From contig QCCP01000007.1 in assembly GCA_003281225.1 (NCBI GenBank), forward strand, positions 1-64,000: DNA of 64,000 bases. Direction: 5' to 3'. The notes below the pieces were generated by a model. The model saw only the letters and a list, made by a program, of their open reading frames with translations. It searched no databases and was not told the DNA's origin. This document shows, piece by piece, positions 1 to 8,498 of this stretch. How positions within the stretch are numbered: position 1 is the stretch's first letter; every line of letters begins with the position of its first letter. The DNA is from Prochlorococcus sp. AG-347-L20. Its GTDB lineage: Bacteria > Cyanobacteriota > Cyanobacteriia > PCC-6307 > Cyanobiaceae. Both the position numbers and the translations under genes were made by a program.

Positions 1-689
1 TCTTACTTTTTATCTTTTTACTCCCATATTGGTTTCATATCAAACGAAATAAATCAAGTGCTTGGATACTTCTTGGGATAACAAAAGACAAATTCTTGAA
101 AAACTTTTTCCATTTTTCTCAAGGTATTTTATTTGCTTTAGTTTTAATAATTCTAATTCTGGTACCACTATTGCAAAAAAATTATATTTCTTGGATAGGT
201 GAATTCTCTCCAATAATATTGTTAAATTCTATTTTACTGGGATTAGGTGTTGGATTCGCAGAGGAAATAATTTTTAGAGGCTGGTTACTAGAAGAATTAA
301 AATTTGAATATGGTACAAAAATATCAATTGCTTTACAAGCTATAATTTTTAGCTTAGTTCATAATTTATCAAATGAGATCTTTTGGAACATAGTAGGATT
401 ACGATTGGGATTTATTTTACTTGGGATATTTCTATCATTAGTAAAAATTAGAGATAAAGGTTCTTTATGGAATTGCATAGGAATTCATGGAGGACTAGTG
501 GGAATTTGGTTTTTATTAAATAACGGATTAATAGAATTCAAAGAAAATACACCTTCTTTTTTAGCAGGGCCTTTTACACAAAATATTCCAAACCCAATCG
601 GAAGCTTTAGTGCAATTTTAATATTACTTTTATTATGTATTTTTTATACCGTGCAATCAAAAAAGATTTTTACTAGACGTATTAATTAG
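1..689 (+). CDS. CPBP-family intramembrane protease, 5' partial
   Basis: The frame is open to the left edge of the window, so the N-terminus is missing. The first in-frame TTG at 96 is probably not the start, because the residues before it read as membrane protein. The visible part is strongly hydrophobic with several membrane spans. It carries the CPBP (Abi/CAAX protease-like) signature: an EExxxR motif in AEEIIFRGW, then a histidine in FSLVHN and a second histidine in GIHGG. In this family those residues form the intramembrane metalloprotease site. The substrate is unknown, and the family also has roles in bacteriocin self-immunity. The family call is firm; the function is inferred. Confidence 0.8.
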   Translation, partial: LLFIFLLPYWFHIKRNKSSAWILLGITKDKFLKNFFHFSQGILFALVLIILILVPLLQKNYISWIGEFSPIILLNSILLGLGVGFAEEIIFRGWLLEELKFEYGTKISIALQAIIFSLVHNLSNEIFWNIVGLRLGFILLGIFLSLVKIRDKGSLWNCIGIHGGLVGIWFLLNNGLIEFKENTPSFLAGPFTQNIPNPIGSFSAILILLLLCIFYTVQSKKIFTRRIN

Positions 690-751
690 ATATAAATACC
701 GATTGATTTTTGATTAGTAATTGTCAGATTAAAATAAAGCTTAATATTCAT

Positions 752-916
752 ATGAACTTTGATGCAGGAATAAGATTTATTGTGTTTTTAATAATTTTTG
801 GAGTTACAAACTATCTAATGATGTTGAGAAGATATGAAAACAACGTCAAAAAAAAGAAATATTTGCAACGGGAAAAAATTTCCAAGCTATACCCTAAAGG
901 TTCATTTATTTTCTGA
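752..916 (+). CDS. small membrane protein, 54 aa
   Basis: Short ORF starting at ATG 752. An upstream TTG at 710 is possible, but the ATG gives a compact protein with one hydrophobic segment (about residues 6-22) followed by a lysine- and arginine-rich tail. It has the shape of the many single-span proteins of Prochlorococcus. I recognise no family. Confidence 0.4.
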   Translation: MNFDAGIRFIVFLIIFGVTNYLMMLRRYENNVKKKKYLQREKISKLYPKGSFIF

Positions 917-943
917 AATTAAAAAAAATTTTGTAGAATTTGC

Positions 944-1192
944 TCACCATTTTTTATTAGTTTTTTGCCAACCTTCATTTAACAATTTTTGCCATAATAA
1001 TCTCGCTTCTTCAATAACAATTTTTTTTCTAGTTTTCATTAATGGAGGATTTTCTCCATGAATTCCCATAATAATTCCTTCTTCAATAAACATATAATCA
1101 ATAGATTTATCAGAATAATCTCTATCTTTGTAGAAACGCATCACCCCTACAAAATTAGAGTCAATTAACCAGAAATCATTAGTTGAATTCAA
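944..1192 (-). CDS. DUF1651-type protein, 82 aa
   Basis: It shows the pattern of the cyanobacterial DUF1651 family: a WLIDSNFVGVMRF beta segment near the N-terminus and a closing EEARLLWQKLLNEGW helix. No enzymatic motif is visible. The family is common in marine picocyanobacteria, often in several copies, and its function is unknown. The gene is convergent with the small gene at 752 and is followed upstream by arfB on the same strand. Confidence 0.65.
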   Translation of the reverse strand: MNSTNDFWLIDSNFVGVMRFYKDRDYSDKSIDYMFIEEGIIMGIHGENPPLMKTRKKIVIEEARLLWQKLLNEGWQKTNKKW

Positions 1193-1264
1193 TAAACCAA
1201 AATAAAATTAAATTTATCACATGATTTGATTGCAATCTGCGAGGAAAAAATTTATTTAGTTTAT

Positions 1265-1693
1265 TCATATTTGATATATTTTTTCTTTTTGTCGACTTTT
1301 TTTCAATTCGCCGCGTTTTTTCTTAACCTCAACTCTTTTCTTTTGTGATGCTTTAGTAGGTTGTGTAGATTTTCTCAATTTAAATGGTTTATTTAAAGCA
1401 TTTTTTATGATTGAACTAAATTTTATTAAAGCTAGCTGCCTATTTAATAATTGATTTCTGTGTTCTTGAACCGCTAAACGCAAGCTATTATTTACTAATT
1501 TGTTTTTCAAGTTTCTTTTAAGAATTTCTTTCTGATAATCATTTAATACTTTGGAATCTTCTAAATCAAAAATAATCTCTACTCTGCTTTCAATTTTATT
1601 TACATTTTGCCCTCCAGGACCGGAGGATCTGGAAAATCGCCATTTAATTTCGTTGGATGGGATTACTAATGTTTTAGTAATTTTTAAATCCAT
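1265..1693 (-). CDS. arfB: peptidyl-tRNA hydrolase ArfB (YaeJ-type)
   Basis: A release-factor-like protein of 142 residues. It has the catalytic GGQ at residues 27-29 within RSSGPGGQNVNK and a very basic C-terminal tail rich in KKR. It lacks the codon-recognition domains of RF1 and RF2. In this family the GGQ loop hydrolyses peptidyl-tRNA on stalled ribosomes and the basic tail enters the empty mRNA channel. Length and tail match ArfB/ICT1-type proteins. The start is ATG at 1693. Confidence 0.88.
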   Translation of the reverse strand: MDLKITKTLVIPSNEIKWRFSRSSGPGGQNVNKIESRVEIIFDLEDSKVLNDYQKEILKRNLKNKLVNNSLRLAVQEHRNQLLNRQLALIKFSSIIKNALNKPFKLRKSTQPTKASQKKRVEVKKKRGELKKSRQKEKIYQI

Positions 1694-1897
1694 TTTTAGT
1701 TCTTTTTGATTTAAATTTTTAGAAGCATCTCCTTAATACTTTAAAACATACCTTAAAATTTGATCGGTAAATACTGGGCGGTTATGTTATGTAAACCGAA
1801 ATTCGGTGTATTTGCCGTATCAATATCTTCGGTATTTATCCTTTCATATTCCAAAGAATTATCAGATATTGAATTTGTACTAATTCAAAGGTCACTT

Positions 1898-2134
1898 ATG
1901 TATTCAATGTTTGATCTTCTTTTTGAAACACCTTCATATCGCCCTGTATATGTTATTTCCGATAGTGAAATGAAGGAGTTAAAGAAAAACCAACATCAAG
2001 AAGAGCTTGATGAAATTACAACACAAAAAGTAAGACTTGAAGATGCTTTTAAAGCTCAACTAAAACATCTTGAAGAGAGAGAAAAAGAAGTAAAAAAACA
2101 ACTTAAAGTACTCTCAGTCTCAAAAGATAAATAA
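1898..2134 (+). CDS. hypothetical coiled-coil protein, 78 aa
   Basis: The frame is open from TTG 1760, but ATG 1898 has an AAAGG-like ribosome binding site six bases upstream, and the residues from there look like a normal cytosolic protein. After a short N-terminal stretch (YRPVYVISDSEM) the rest is a charged helix rich in E, K and Q, likely a coiled coil. A strong hairpin terminator follows 27 bases downstream. I recognise no family. Confidence 0.55.
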   Translation: MYSMFDLLFETPSYRPVYVISDSEMKELKKNQHQEELDEITTQKVRLEDAFKAQLKHLEEREKEVKKQLKVLSVSKDK

Positions 2135-2161
2135 TTTATTTTTAGAGAAATTACTTTTTTC

Positions 2162-2184
2162 AAAGACGGTTAAAAACCGTCTTT
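2162..2184 (+). terminator. Rho-independent terminator
   Basis: A perfect 10-bp stem (AAAGACGGTT paired with AACCGTCTTT) around an AAA loop, followed by a T run. It lies 27 bases after the stop of the gene ending at 2134. Confidence 0.85.
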
Positions 2185-2254
2185 TTTTAATTCTTCTGAT
2201 TTTAAGGTATCTATTAAATCCACAGATTTTAAAAATATTTTCCATAATTAAAAT

Positions 2255-2359
2255 ATGAATAACAATAAAGAAAAAATAAGAATGTTCTTACCCTTTAGTT
2301 GGGTAATTTGTGCAGCTATATCTTTTGCTTATATAAATTCACATTTAATAAATACCTAA
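2255..2359 (+). CDS. very small membrane protein, 34 aa
   Basis: ATG at 2255, stop at 2357-2359. It has a short charged N-terminus, then one hydrophobic span (about residues 10-28). It ends six bases before the next gene, which suggests co-transcription with that membrane protein. Function unknown. Confidence 0.42.
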   Translation: MNNNKEKIRMFLPFSWVICAAISFAYINSHLINT

Positions 2360-2364
2360 CATAA

Positions 2365-2709
2365 ATGTCTTACCCCTCAAGAGACGAAATACTTGCATCT
2401 TCAAAAGGATGGGTAGCATCTTTTTTGAATTTTCTTCCTGGTTTAGGATCAGGTTACTTATATCAAAGAAGATGGAAACCCTATTTTTTTACCATCACTG
2501 CTAGTACTGCATGGTTCGCTTTAGGTATTTTTTTACAAGGTGATTCAGAACCTTCTCAAAATGAACAAATAATTGGGATTTCTGGTCTTTTTTTCATATC
2601 AATAGTTACAGTTATCGAAGCCAACTTGGCTTTCAAAAAAGCAAGTAATAAAACAAAAGCTGAAAAAGAGAAAATAATAACCTCTAACAAAAAAGGATGG
2701 TTTAAATAA
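2365..2709 (+). CDS. conserved membrane protein, 114 aa
   Basis: A cytosolic start (SYPSRDEILASSKGW) is followed by a glycine-rich FLPGLGSGYLYQRRWKPY segment and two likely membrane spans (about residues 39-56 and 68-86). The C-terminal tail is basic and ends in KKGWFK. The short spans around a GxGxxY(x)RR turn recall TM2-type proteins, but only loosely. It lies immediately downstream of the 34-residue ORF. Confidence 0.65.
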   Translation: MSYPSRDEILASSKGWVASFLNFLPGLGSGYLYQRRWKPYFFTITASTAWFALGIFLQGDSEPSQNEQIIGISGLFFISIVTVIEANLAFKKASNKTKAEKEKIITSNKKGWFK

Positions 2710-2809
2710 TTTAAAAAATTAGATCTAAATAAATACTTTGTTAGTTCTCAATTTTTTTTAATTTAAGTAAAAATTACCATATATAAATTTCAAGATAATT
2801 TAAAAATTT

Positions 2810-3082
2810 TTAGTTATAAAAAAACAAAATTTCTTTTTCTTTGAGACCTTCCCATCCCGAGTCTATTAATAATTGATTCAATGTTTCTTTATCAAAATGC
2901 TTAGAACCCGTTTTGACGCATCTATTTCTCATTGATTTTTTAACACCACTCCTTTTTCTTTTATTCTCCTTATCCATAATTCTATTGTACAGATCAAGCA
3001 TTTTTTGAGGGATTGGAGTACCGTCAAGATCCACTCCATTTTGAATAGCAAGATCAACAGCCTGCATTCCTATTTTCTTCAT
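2810..3082 (-). CDS. conserved hypothetical protein, 90 aa
   Basis: The frame is open from 3115, but the natural start is ATG 3082 (MKKIGMQAVDLA). The protein is soluble, helical and basic in the middle (ENKRKRSGVKKSMRNR), with a C-terminal SGWEGLKEKE segment. The IQNGVDLDGTPIP stretch looks conserved rather than random. Family and function are unknown to me. The downstream neighbour on the same strand is the peroxiredoxin gene's far side, so no operon is implied. Confidence 0.6.
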   Translation of the reverse strand: MKKIGMQAVDLAIQNGVDLDGTPIPQKMLDLYNRIMDKENKRKRSGVKKSMRNRCVKTGSKHFDKETLNQLLIDSGWEGLKEKEILFFYN

Positions 3083-3148
3083 ATAGTTAAAAAAGCTGAA
3101 ACTATAATAAAACAAAACTTATTAATCTAAAATTCTTTGAATAATAAT

Positions 3149-3598
3149 TTATTGATTTTGAATTTCCTTAAGTACTCTAATAGCCTCTTTAATGTGTTCA
3201 GGACCATTCAATAAATCTCTAAAAATATGCCTAACTGTCCCTTTGCGATCAATAACGTAAGTTACCCTACCATCCATAAAACCTAATACTTTAGGAACTT
3301 TAAAAGTTTTCCTAAGAGAGTCATTCGTATCACAAAGTAATGGATATTGTAATTTATTTTTATTAGCAAATGCCAAATGACTTGAGGTACTTCCATTACT
3401 TACTCCCCAAACTTGTGCGCCTAATACTTTAAATAAGTCATATTTATCTCTAAATCCGCAAACTTCTATAGTGCAACCCGGCGTATCATCTTTTGGATAA
3501 AAAAACAAAACAAGGGGATTTTTTAAACCCTTATTTGATCTTTTAACTCCATTTTGATCCAGTAAAGAAAATTCTGGAATTTTATCTCCAATCTGCAC
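3149..3598 (-). CDS. bcp: thioredoxin-dependent peroxiredoxin, PrxQ/Bcp type
   Basis: 149 residues with the AhpC/TSA thioredoxin fold. DDTPGCTIEVC carries the peroxidatic Cys42 and a resolving-type Cys47 (the CxxxxC pair typical of PrxQ/Bcp). The enzyme reduces hydrogen peroxide and alkyl hydroperoxides with thioredoxin as donor, relieving oxidative stress. Length is normal for the family. The ATG at 3598 is the obvious start (MQIGDKIPEF). Confidence 0.92.
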   Translation of the reverse strand: MQIGDKIPEFSLLDQNGVKRSNKGLKNPLVLFFYPKDDTPGCTIEVCGFRDKYDLFKVLGAQVWGVSNGSTSSHLAFANKNKLQYPLLCDTNDSLRKTFKVPKVLGFMDGRVTYVIDRKGTVRHIFRDLLNGPEHIKEAIRVLKEIQNQ

Positions 3599-3762
3599 AA
3601 TAATTCTTATAAAATTCCATATTAGAGGTTAATATGTTTTTTTTGTGGCCTTGAAGTAAATAACTGATATTAAAGTCAGTTTTTTTGTTTAATAAGATAC
3701 TAAAAAATTATTGAAATAAACTAGGGTGAATTTAACTATGGTAAATTTATTAATTCAATAAT

Positions 3763-3897
3763 ATGGAATTAATAATTTATATTTTTTTATTTCTTATTCT
3801 TTTTTTGGGAGTTATTTTTAATTTAAAAATAACTAATTATAAAAAAGTTAAAGAAATAAGAAGCAAAGCTAAAGATTATTCAAAAAAGAATAATTAA
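3763..3897 (+). CDS. very small membrane protein, 44 aa
   Basis: ATG 3763, stop 3895-3897. An N-terminal hydrophobic helix (about residues 3-21) is followed by a lysine-rich tail. It lies alone in the 315-base gap between two minus-strand genes. Without it the gap shows nothing. It is typical of Prochlorococcus micro-proteins; function unknown. Confidence 0.42.
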   Translation: MELIIYIFLFLILFLGVIFNLKITNYKKVKEIRSKAKDYSKKNN

Positions 3898-3913
3898 AAT
3901 TATAGTGCTAAAT

Positions 3914-4147
3914 TTAAAATTCAATTTTTTCATTTGGAGTAAATACCGAGCAATATTTTTTTACTAGATCCTTTGGCTGACTAATGAAAGAATTTTTTAA
4001 TTTTAGTTTTTCTATAGCCTCATTAGCATTAATCTCACCGAGACGATATCTTGCACACGTATCCAATACTTTAAACATTTTTGTGGTAACGGCTTCAGCT
4101 GGATAAATTAGAAAGAATAGATAAAAAACAACAAATAAGTACTTCAT
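3914..4147 (-). CDS. exported hypothetical protein, 77 aa
   Basis: A clear signal peptide (KYLFVVFYLFFLIYPAEA, likely cut near residue 19) precedes a mature domain of about 58 residues. That domain has two cysteines, in LDTCARYRLGE and VKKYCSVF, that could form a disulfide in the periplasm. The AEAVTTKMFKVLDTCARY layout suggests a small helical exported protein. Family not recognised. Confidence 0.6.
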   Translation of the reverse strand: MKYLFVVFYLFFLIYPAEAVTTKMFKVLDTCARYRLGEINANEAIEKLKLKNSFISQPKDLVKKYCSVFTPNEKIEF

Positions 4148-4310
4148 TTTTTTTTAAGAAGGTAGATATTTAGCGAATAGTTTCAATAATTTAGAAAAGA
4201 TTAAAATCTAATAGAATAATCTATTATGGATTGAATGTAGGATTTCTATAAAATAATAATAAAAGAAATTAAGATAAAATAAGTGATAGTAATAAATTAT
4301 CTCGGTGAAA

Positions 4311-4448
4311 ATGAGAAAATTAATAGACAAACATAAAACTCTTATAAATTGGTACCAAAAAAAATTCAAATTGAGTGATTATCAATTACTTTGGTTAGTT
4401 TTCTTTAAAGGAGTATTAATAACAATAATATTTTTCAAAATTTTTTAA
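4311..4448 (+). CDS. small conserved-looking protein, 45 aa
   Basis: ATG 4311, stop 4446-4448. It has a basic N-terminus (MRKLIDKHKT), an aromatic middle (NWYQKKF) and a C-terminal hydrophobic helix (about residues 26-45). Composition and layout argue for a real membrane-associated micro-protein. Function unknown. Confidence 0.52.
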   Translation: MRKLIDKHKTLINWYQKKFKLSDYQLLWLVFFKGVLITIIFFKIF

Positions 4449-4538
4449 TATTAAAAAAGCTCTTCCGAGAATGAAATTTTCACATGATTTGACTATATTT
4501 AATAGTAGATTTCCTAATTAGTTAAATAGTTATCAGTT

Positions 4539-4805
4539 ATGAATATTTTTGGTGTAGGTTTGCCTGAAGTTACTGTAATACTTATCTTAGCTCTTTTAAT
4601 TTTTGGTCCAAAAAAGCTTCCAGAATTAGGGAAACAGCTTGGTAAAACTTTGAAAAGTCTTAAAAAAGCATCGAATGAATTTCAAAATGAAATCGACCAA
4701 GTTATGAACGAAGAAGATAAAGATGAATCTCCTAAATCTATAGAAAGCAATCAAACCAATGAAATTAATCAAGAAAAAATAGATTCAGAAAACAGCAAAA
4801 AATAA
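4539..4805 (+). CDS. tatA: twin-arginine translocase subunit TatA/TatE
   Basis: 88 residues. A short N-terminal membrane helix (about residues 6-21) is followed by the FGPKKLPELGKQLGKTL hinge and amphipathic helix that define the TatA/B/E family, then an acidic, disordered tail. TatA oligomers form the conduit for folded proteins across the thylakoid and plasma membranes with TatC. The length is close to TatA/E rather than the longer TatB. The next gene begins four bases after the stop. Confidence 0.9.
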   Translation: MNIFGVGLPEVTVILILALLIFGPKKLPELGKQLGKTLKSLKKASNEFQNEIDQVMNEEDKDESPKSIESNQTNEINQEKIDSENSKK

Positions 4806-4809
4806 TATC

Positions 4810-5202
4810 TTGGATAGGCCCATAACCCCCATAGACGAATTTGAAAGAGCATTAGATAAAGCAGCTCTTACTAAAGAAGAATATGAATTAATAGACTACA
4901 TCCGCTATACAAGTGTTTTTACACAACCTAGTCTTATTAAAGATTTAAAAAGGCCATCAAAACCTCCTCTTTTGTCAGTTCTATGTCAAATTTGCAGAAA
5001 AATTGGTTCGGAGATGCCAGATCATTTCAAAAAAGTAATTGAGTGGTCAATCGAAATAAGTGATCACAATACAAAATGGGATGCTCATTTAATTTGCGCA
5101 GAAGCATTAAATATAGACAAAATCCCATTAAGTCCTATTCATGGAACAACTTTATTTGATGTTCTTGTTGTACACAAAGAATTATTTCTTGGATTTGATT
5201 AA
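4810..5202 (+). CDS. conserved hypothetical protein, 130 aa
   Basis: It starts at TTG 4810, just after tatA, so the two are probably co-transcribed. The protein is soluble and mostly helical, with no signal or membrane segment. Two cysteines sit in LCQICRKIG. The sequence looks conserved (RPITPIDEFERALDKA, PIHGTTLFDVLVVHK) but I cannot name the family. The alternative start is unclear because no ATG lies near the N-terminus. Confidence 0.65.
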   Translation: MDRPITPIDEFERALDKAALTKEEYELIDYIRYTSVFTQPSLIKDLKRPSKPPLLSVLCQICRKIGSEMPDHFKKVIEWSIEISDHNTKWDAHLICAEALNIDKIPLSPIHGTTLFDVLVVHKELFLGFD

Positions 5203-5203
5203 A

Positions 5204-5521
5204 TTAATCATCTAAAGGCACAGAATCAGTATCTATAACTTCCGAATAATCATAATTATTTATTTTATTTTCAATCCAGTTATTTATATAACTAACTAAA
5301 GGTAATGAACCTCTAAAAATAAAAATAGAGGTAGGCAAAGCGCTTAATAATCCGACTACAGGACTTTTAAAAAGTAATCTTCCGGCTTTTATGTTAAATA
5401 AAATAATAAGCGCTGAGGGGACTATAACTTTAACTACTGTTTTGAGCGCCTCAAGCCAACCGACACGATATATCCACCATATTAAAATTATGCCAACTAT
5501 ATATAGGAATAAGTAAGTCAT
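5204..5521 (-). CDS. membrane protein, 105 aa
   Basis: Three hydrophobic stretches (about residues 3-18, 29-45 and 55-77) and a short acidic C-terminal tail. It ends one base after the preceding plus-strand gene, so the two are convergent. No family recognised. Confidence 0.6.
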   Translation of the reverse strand: MTYLFLYIVGIILIWWIYRVGWLEALKTVVKVIVPSALIILFNIKAGRLLFKSPVVGLLSALPTSIFIFRGSLPLVSYINNWIENKINNYDYSEVIDTDSVPLDD

Positions 5522-5612
5522 AAAAATAGTATAATGATTATCTATTTATCTTGTTCTTGCTAAGAAAAAGATTTCATAAATTTCTTTAAAATCAATCAAT
5601 CAAATTCTAGTA

Positions 5613-5828
5613 ATGAGTTTTTCTGAAATAAGAAAATTTTTAATTAAGATGCAATCTGATGAAGAATTAAAAAAGCAGGTTACGACATCCTCTACAGCAG
5701 ATGATGTAGCCTTAATAGGTCAACGCTTAGGTTATGACTTTTCAGGAGATGATCTCTTAAGATTTAATGGACAAAAAGTTGATAAAGTTACCGTAAGAAA
5801 GGTAGATCATCCAGGAGAATACCACTAA
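5613..5828 (+). CDS. Nif11-domain protein, 71 aa
   Basis: Residues 1-50 follow the Nif11 pattern: an amphipathic helix (FLIKMQSDEELKKQV), a linker with a TADDVALIGQRLGYDFSGDDL segment, then a short tail. Nif11 domains serve as leader peptides of lanthipeptide and nitrile-hydratase-type precursors in cyanobacteria, such as the prochlorosins. Here the tail after the domain has no cysteine, no GG-type cleavage site is evident, and no LanM or other maturation enzyme lies in the window. It is therefore more likely a stand-alone Nif11-like protein of unknown role. Confidence 0.75.
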   Translation: MSFSEIRKFLIKMQSDEELKKQVTTSSTADDVALIGQRLGYDFSGDDLLRFNGQKVDKVTVRKVDHPGEYH

Positions 5829-5829
5829 A

Positions 5830-6339
5830 TTAAGACTTAACCCATATTGCAAGCCCTCCGCCTCTGCCTCGAGCACACAACCAATTATCTTTAGTACTAA
5901 TTCCTACAAGTGAGAAAAAAGGCATTCTTTTATCTTCTGGTTTTTTTAATTCCTTATTAAATATAGGAAAACTACTAATACTAATTTTTAATTCTTCAAA
6001 ATAGAAAGCCAATAAAGGTCTAATCCCTTTTAATTCTGCGTTGCCTATAAAAGTGATATTTAATAATCCGAAATTAATTGAATTTTTTATTTCATAATTT
6101 ATTTGATCCTCTTTATTTTTACTTTTCAGTTCGAGTCTTGCCGACAATACTTGGAGAATCGAACTGGGTATATTTTTGATTTCATCTGACTCCTTTCCCC
6201 ATACATACTTAAACTTCCATATTCCTAACAATTCCTCATGTGCAATTCCGCTACCATTTTTTTGGGAATTTTTTTCTAATAGTTTTATCTCATTAATATC
6301 AGGAAATTGTTTCATAATAGATTTTAATCTAAGAATCAA
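5830..6339 (-). CDS. conserved hypothetical protein, 169 aa
   Basis: A soluble protein with alternating beta-rich segments. The start may be ATG 6339 or the second ATG at 6315 (MKQFPDINEI). The opening HEELLGIWKFKYVWGK and the closing DNWLCARGRGGGLAIWVKS resemble the first and last strands of a lipocalin-like barrel of the plastid-lipid-associated (fibrillin) kind, but that is a loose impression and not a firm family call. It is convergent with the Nif11 gene, one base apart. Confidence 0.65.
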   Translation of the reverse strand: MILRLKSIMKQFPDINEIKLLEKNSQKNGSGIAHEELLGIWKFKYVWGKESDEIKNIPSSILQVLSARLELKSKNKEDQINYEIKNSINFGLLNITFIGNAELKGIRPLLAFYFEELKISISSFPIFNKELKKPEDKRMPFFSLVGISTKDNWLCARGRGGGLAIWVKS

Positions 6340-6487
6340 ATACTAAGATAACTCTATAAAAAATGTTCTTTGTTAAAAATATCTCCAAAAAGATTTCTTT
6401 ATTTCAAAATATTTCCAAAAAAATAATTTTATGGCACACATAAGGAACAAGATCTCGTTATTATGTTTACATAAAGTAACTAAATTA

Positions 6488-6598
6488 ATGGATTTTATTT
6501 CTAAAAGTCAAGGATACATCCCTCTAAAAGCAGTCCCTTACATATTTTTCTTAGCTGTTGTACTAAGTATTACAACTTCAACTAATACATTTGTCTAA
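6488..6598 (+). CDS. very small membrane protein, 36 aa
   Basis: ATG 6488, stop 6596-6598. An in-frame upstream ATG at 6431 would add 19 residues. A hydrophobic span covers about residues 17-31. It precedes the oxidoreductase gene by 39 bases on the same strand. Only its composition and position support it. Confidence 0.38.
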   Translation: MDFISKSQGYIPLKAVPYIFFLAVVLSITTSTNTFV

Positions 6599-6637
6599 AA
6601 CTAGTTAGTTGTGCGAGAAGCGTAAAGTAAATATTTA

Positions 6638-8167
6638 ATGGAAAAGTACGATGTTGTAATAGTAGGTAGTGGAATAGGAGGATTATGTTGTGGTTCGATT
6701 CTCGCTTTATCAGGCAAAAAAGTTCTTATATGTGAAGCTCATAGCCAGCCAGGTGGTGTTGCCCACAGTTTTAAAAGAAATGGTTACACTTTCGAATCAG
6801 GTCCTTCCTTGTGGAGTGGAATAGGTAAATGGCCGACAACTAATCCCCTAGGGCAAATTCTTAAATTACTTGATGAAGAAGTTGAACTATTTCAATACAA
6901 AGGTTGGCAAGTAATTGTCCCAGAAGGCAATTTTAATCTTGATGTAGGGGAAGAACCTTTTAAACAAACAATTAAAACTTTGAGAGGTGAGAATTCTGTT
7001 AAAGAATGGGAATCATTTATTTCCGGAATAAAACCTCTTAGTCAAATAATAAATGAAATTCCTTTACTCTCTTTTTCTCCCGAATCAATAAATTTCTTAG
7101 ATCTAATAAATTTAACACCAAAATTTTTACCTAATATCAATCAAATACCAAAAATTAATAAAGGCTTTGGGAATTTAGTAAATAATCATCTAGAGGATCC
7201 TTTTCTCAGAAATTGGGTTGATTTATTGAGCTTTTTGATAAGTGGTATGTCAATGAATGATACAAATACAGCTGCGATGGCTACTTTATTTAACGAATGG
7301 TTTGAACCAAATTCATACCTTGAATACCCCAAAGGAGGTAGTGAATCTATCGTAAAAGCCCTAATTAATGGATTTAAAAAAAATGAAGGAGAATTAATTC
7401 TTTCTTCGAGAGTAAAGACAATTAACTTCAATAAAAATTTAGCTACAGGTATAACTCTTAATAATGGTTCTAGTTATAGTTGTGAATCTGTTGTCACCAA
7501 CACTGATGTTTGGAATTTAAAAAAGTTAATTCCAAATGAAATTTCAAAAAGATGGAATACAAAAGTTTTGAACCCTAATAAATGTGATTCTTTCCTTCAT
7601 ATACATCTAGGTTTTGATGCTGATGGGCTTGAAAATTTGCCAATACATGCGATACATGTTGATGATTGGGAAAAAGGTATAACCGCAGAAAGAAATATAG
7701 CTGTATTTTCAATCCCATCTGTTTTAGATAAAAATATGGCCCCTGAAGGAAAACATGTTCTTCATGGATATACTCCGGCAAATGAACCTTGGGAAATTTG
7801 GGAAAACCTAAATCCAAAGGAATTAGAATATAGAAATTTGAAAGAAGAAAGATGTTCAATATTCCTTAATTCAGTGCGAAAATTCATCCCTGATATAGAT
7901 GAAAGGATTGATTTAAAGATGCTAGGAACCCCAATCACTCATAAAAAATTTACCAATACCTATTGCGGTAGTTACGGCCCTGCATTATCTGCAGCAAAAG
8001 GTCTTTTCCCAGGATGCAAAACTCCAGTGAAAAATTTATTTACTTGCGGTGCAAGTACATTTCCAGGTATTGGAATTCCTGCTGTTTCAGCAAGTGGCGC
8101 TTACGCAGCTGAGCAAATTATTGGTAAAAAAGAATTTAAAACTCTTCTTAAGAAAATAAATTTATGA
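6638..8167 (+). CDS. FAD-dependent oxidoreductase, CrtISO/CrtI family
   Basis: 509 residues. The N-terminal dinucleotide-binding motif GSGIGG is at residues 10-15, followed by CEAHSQPGGVAHSF. The C-terminal end carries the family signature FTCGASTFPGIGIPAVSASG. These features place it with carotenoid isomerase and phytoene-desaturase-like flavoproteins, which bind FAD and act on carotenoids or related polyenes at membranes. The length matches CrtISO/CrtH-like proteins. Which reaction it performs cannot be read from sequence alone; a CrtH-like carotenoid isomerase or a paralogue of unknown substrate are both possible. Confidence 0.82.
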   Translation: MEKYDVVIVGSGIGGLCCGSILALSGKKVLICEAHSQPGGVAHSFKRNGYTFESGPSLWSGIGKWPTTNPLGQILKLLDEEVELFQYKGWQVIVPEGNFNLDVGEEPFKQTIKTLRGENSVKEWESFISGIKPLSQIINEIPLLSFSPESINFLDLINLTPKFLPNINQIPKINKGFGNLVNNHLEDPFLRNWVDLLSFLISGMSMNDTNTAAMATLFNEWFEPNSYLEYPKGGSESIVKALINGFKKNEGELILSSRVKTINFNKNLATGITLNNGSSYSCESVVTNTDVWNLKKLIPNEISKRWNTKVLNPNKCDSFLHIHLGFDADGLENLPIHAIHVDDWEKGITAERNIAVFSIPSVLDKNMAPEGKHVLHGYTPANEPWEIWENLNPKELEYRNLKEERCSIFLNSVRKFIPDIDERIDLKMLGTPITHKKFTNTYCGSYGPALSAAKGLFPGCKTPVKNLFTCGASTFPGIGIPAVSASGAYAAEQIIGKKEFKTLLKKINL

Positions 8168-8283
8168 ATCAAGTTCTTTTTTTAACTCTACAAATACTTA
8201 GTTAAGAAATAAGAATAAAGAAAGCAAAAACGTTCAATAATGATAATCTTTATCTGAACATAAACTTAACTTATAACTCTTAT

Positions 8284-8487
8284 ATGTTTTTCTTATCAAT
8301 TCCTCAAGCCTGGCATTTAGTTGGCACTTGGTCAGAACAACTTCCAAACGAGTCAAATCTTATAGGAATGGGCCAAACAGAATTAATGATGACTTTACAT
8401 TCAATATTCGTTCCTCTCTTACTTGTAATTTCATATTACCTATTCAATAGACTTAATAAAAACGAATCAAAGAAAATTAAAGGATGA
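8284..8487 (+). CDS. small membrane protein, 67 aa
   Basis: It opens with an amphipathic stretch (IPQAWHLVGTWSEQLPN), then one strong membrane helix (about residues 38-57), and ends with a lysine-rich tail. It lies 116 bases after the CrtISO-like gene on the same strand. Function unknown. Confidence 0.5.
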   Translation: MFFLSIPQAWHLVGTWSEQLPNESNLIGMGQTELMMTLHSIFVPLLLVISYYLFNRLNKNESKKIKG

Positions 8488-8498
8488 TCGTTTAAGGT

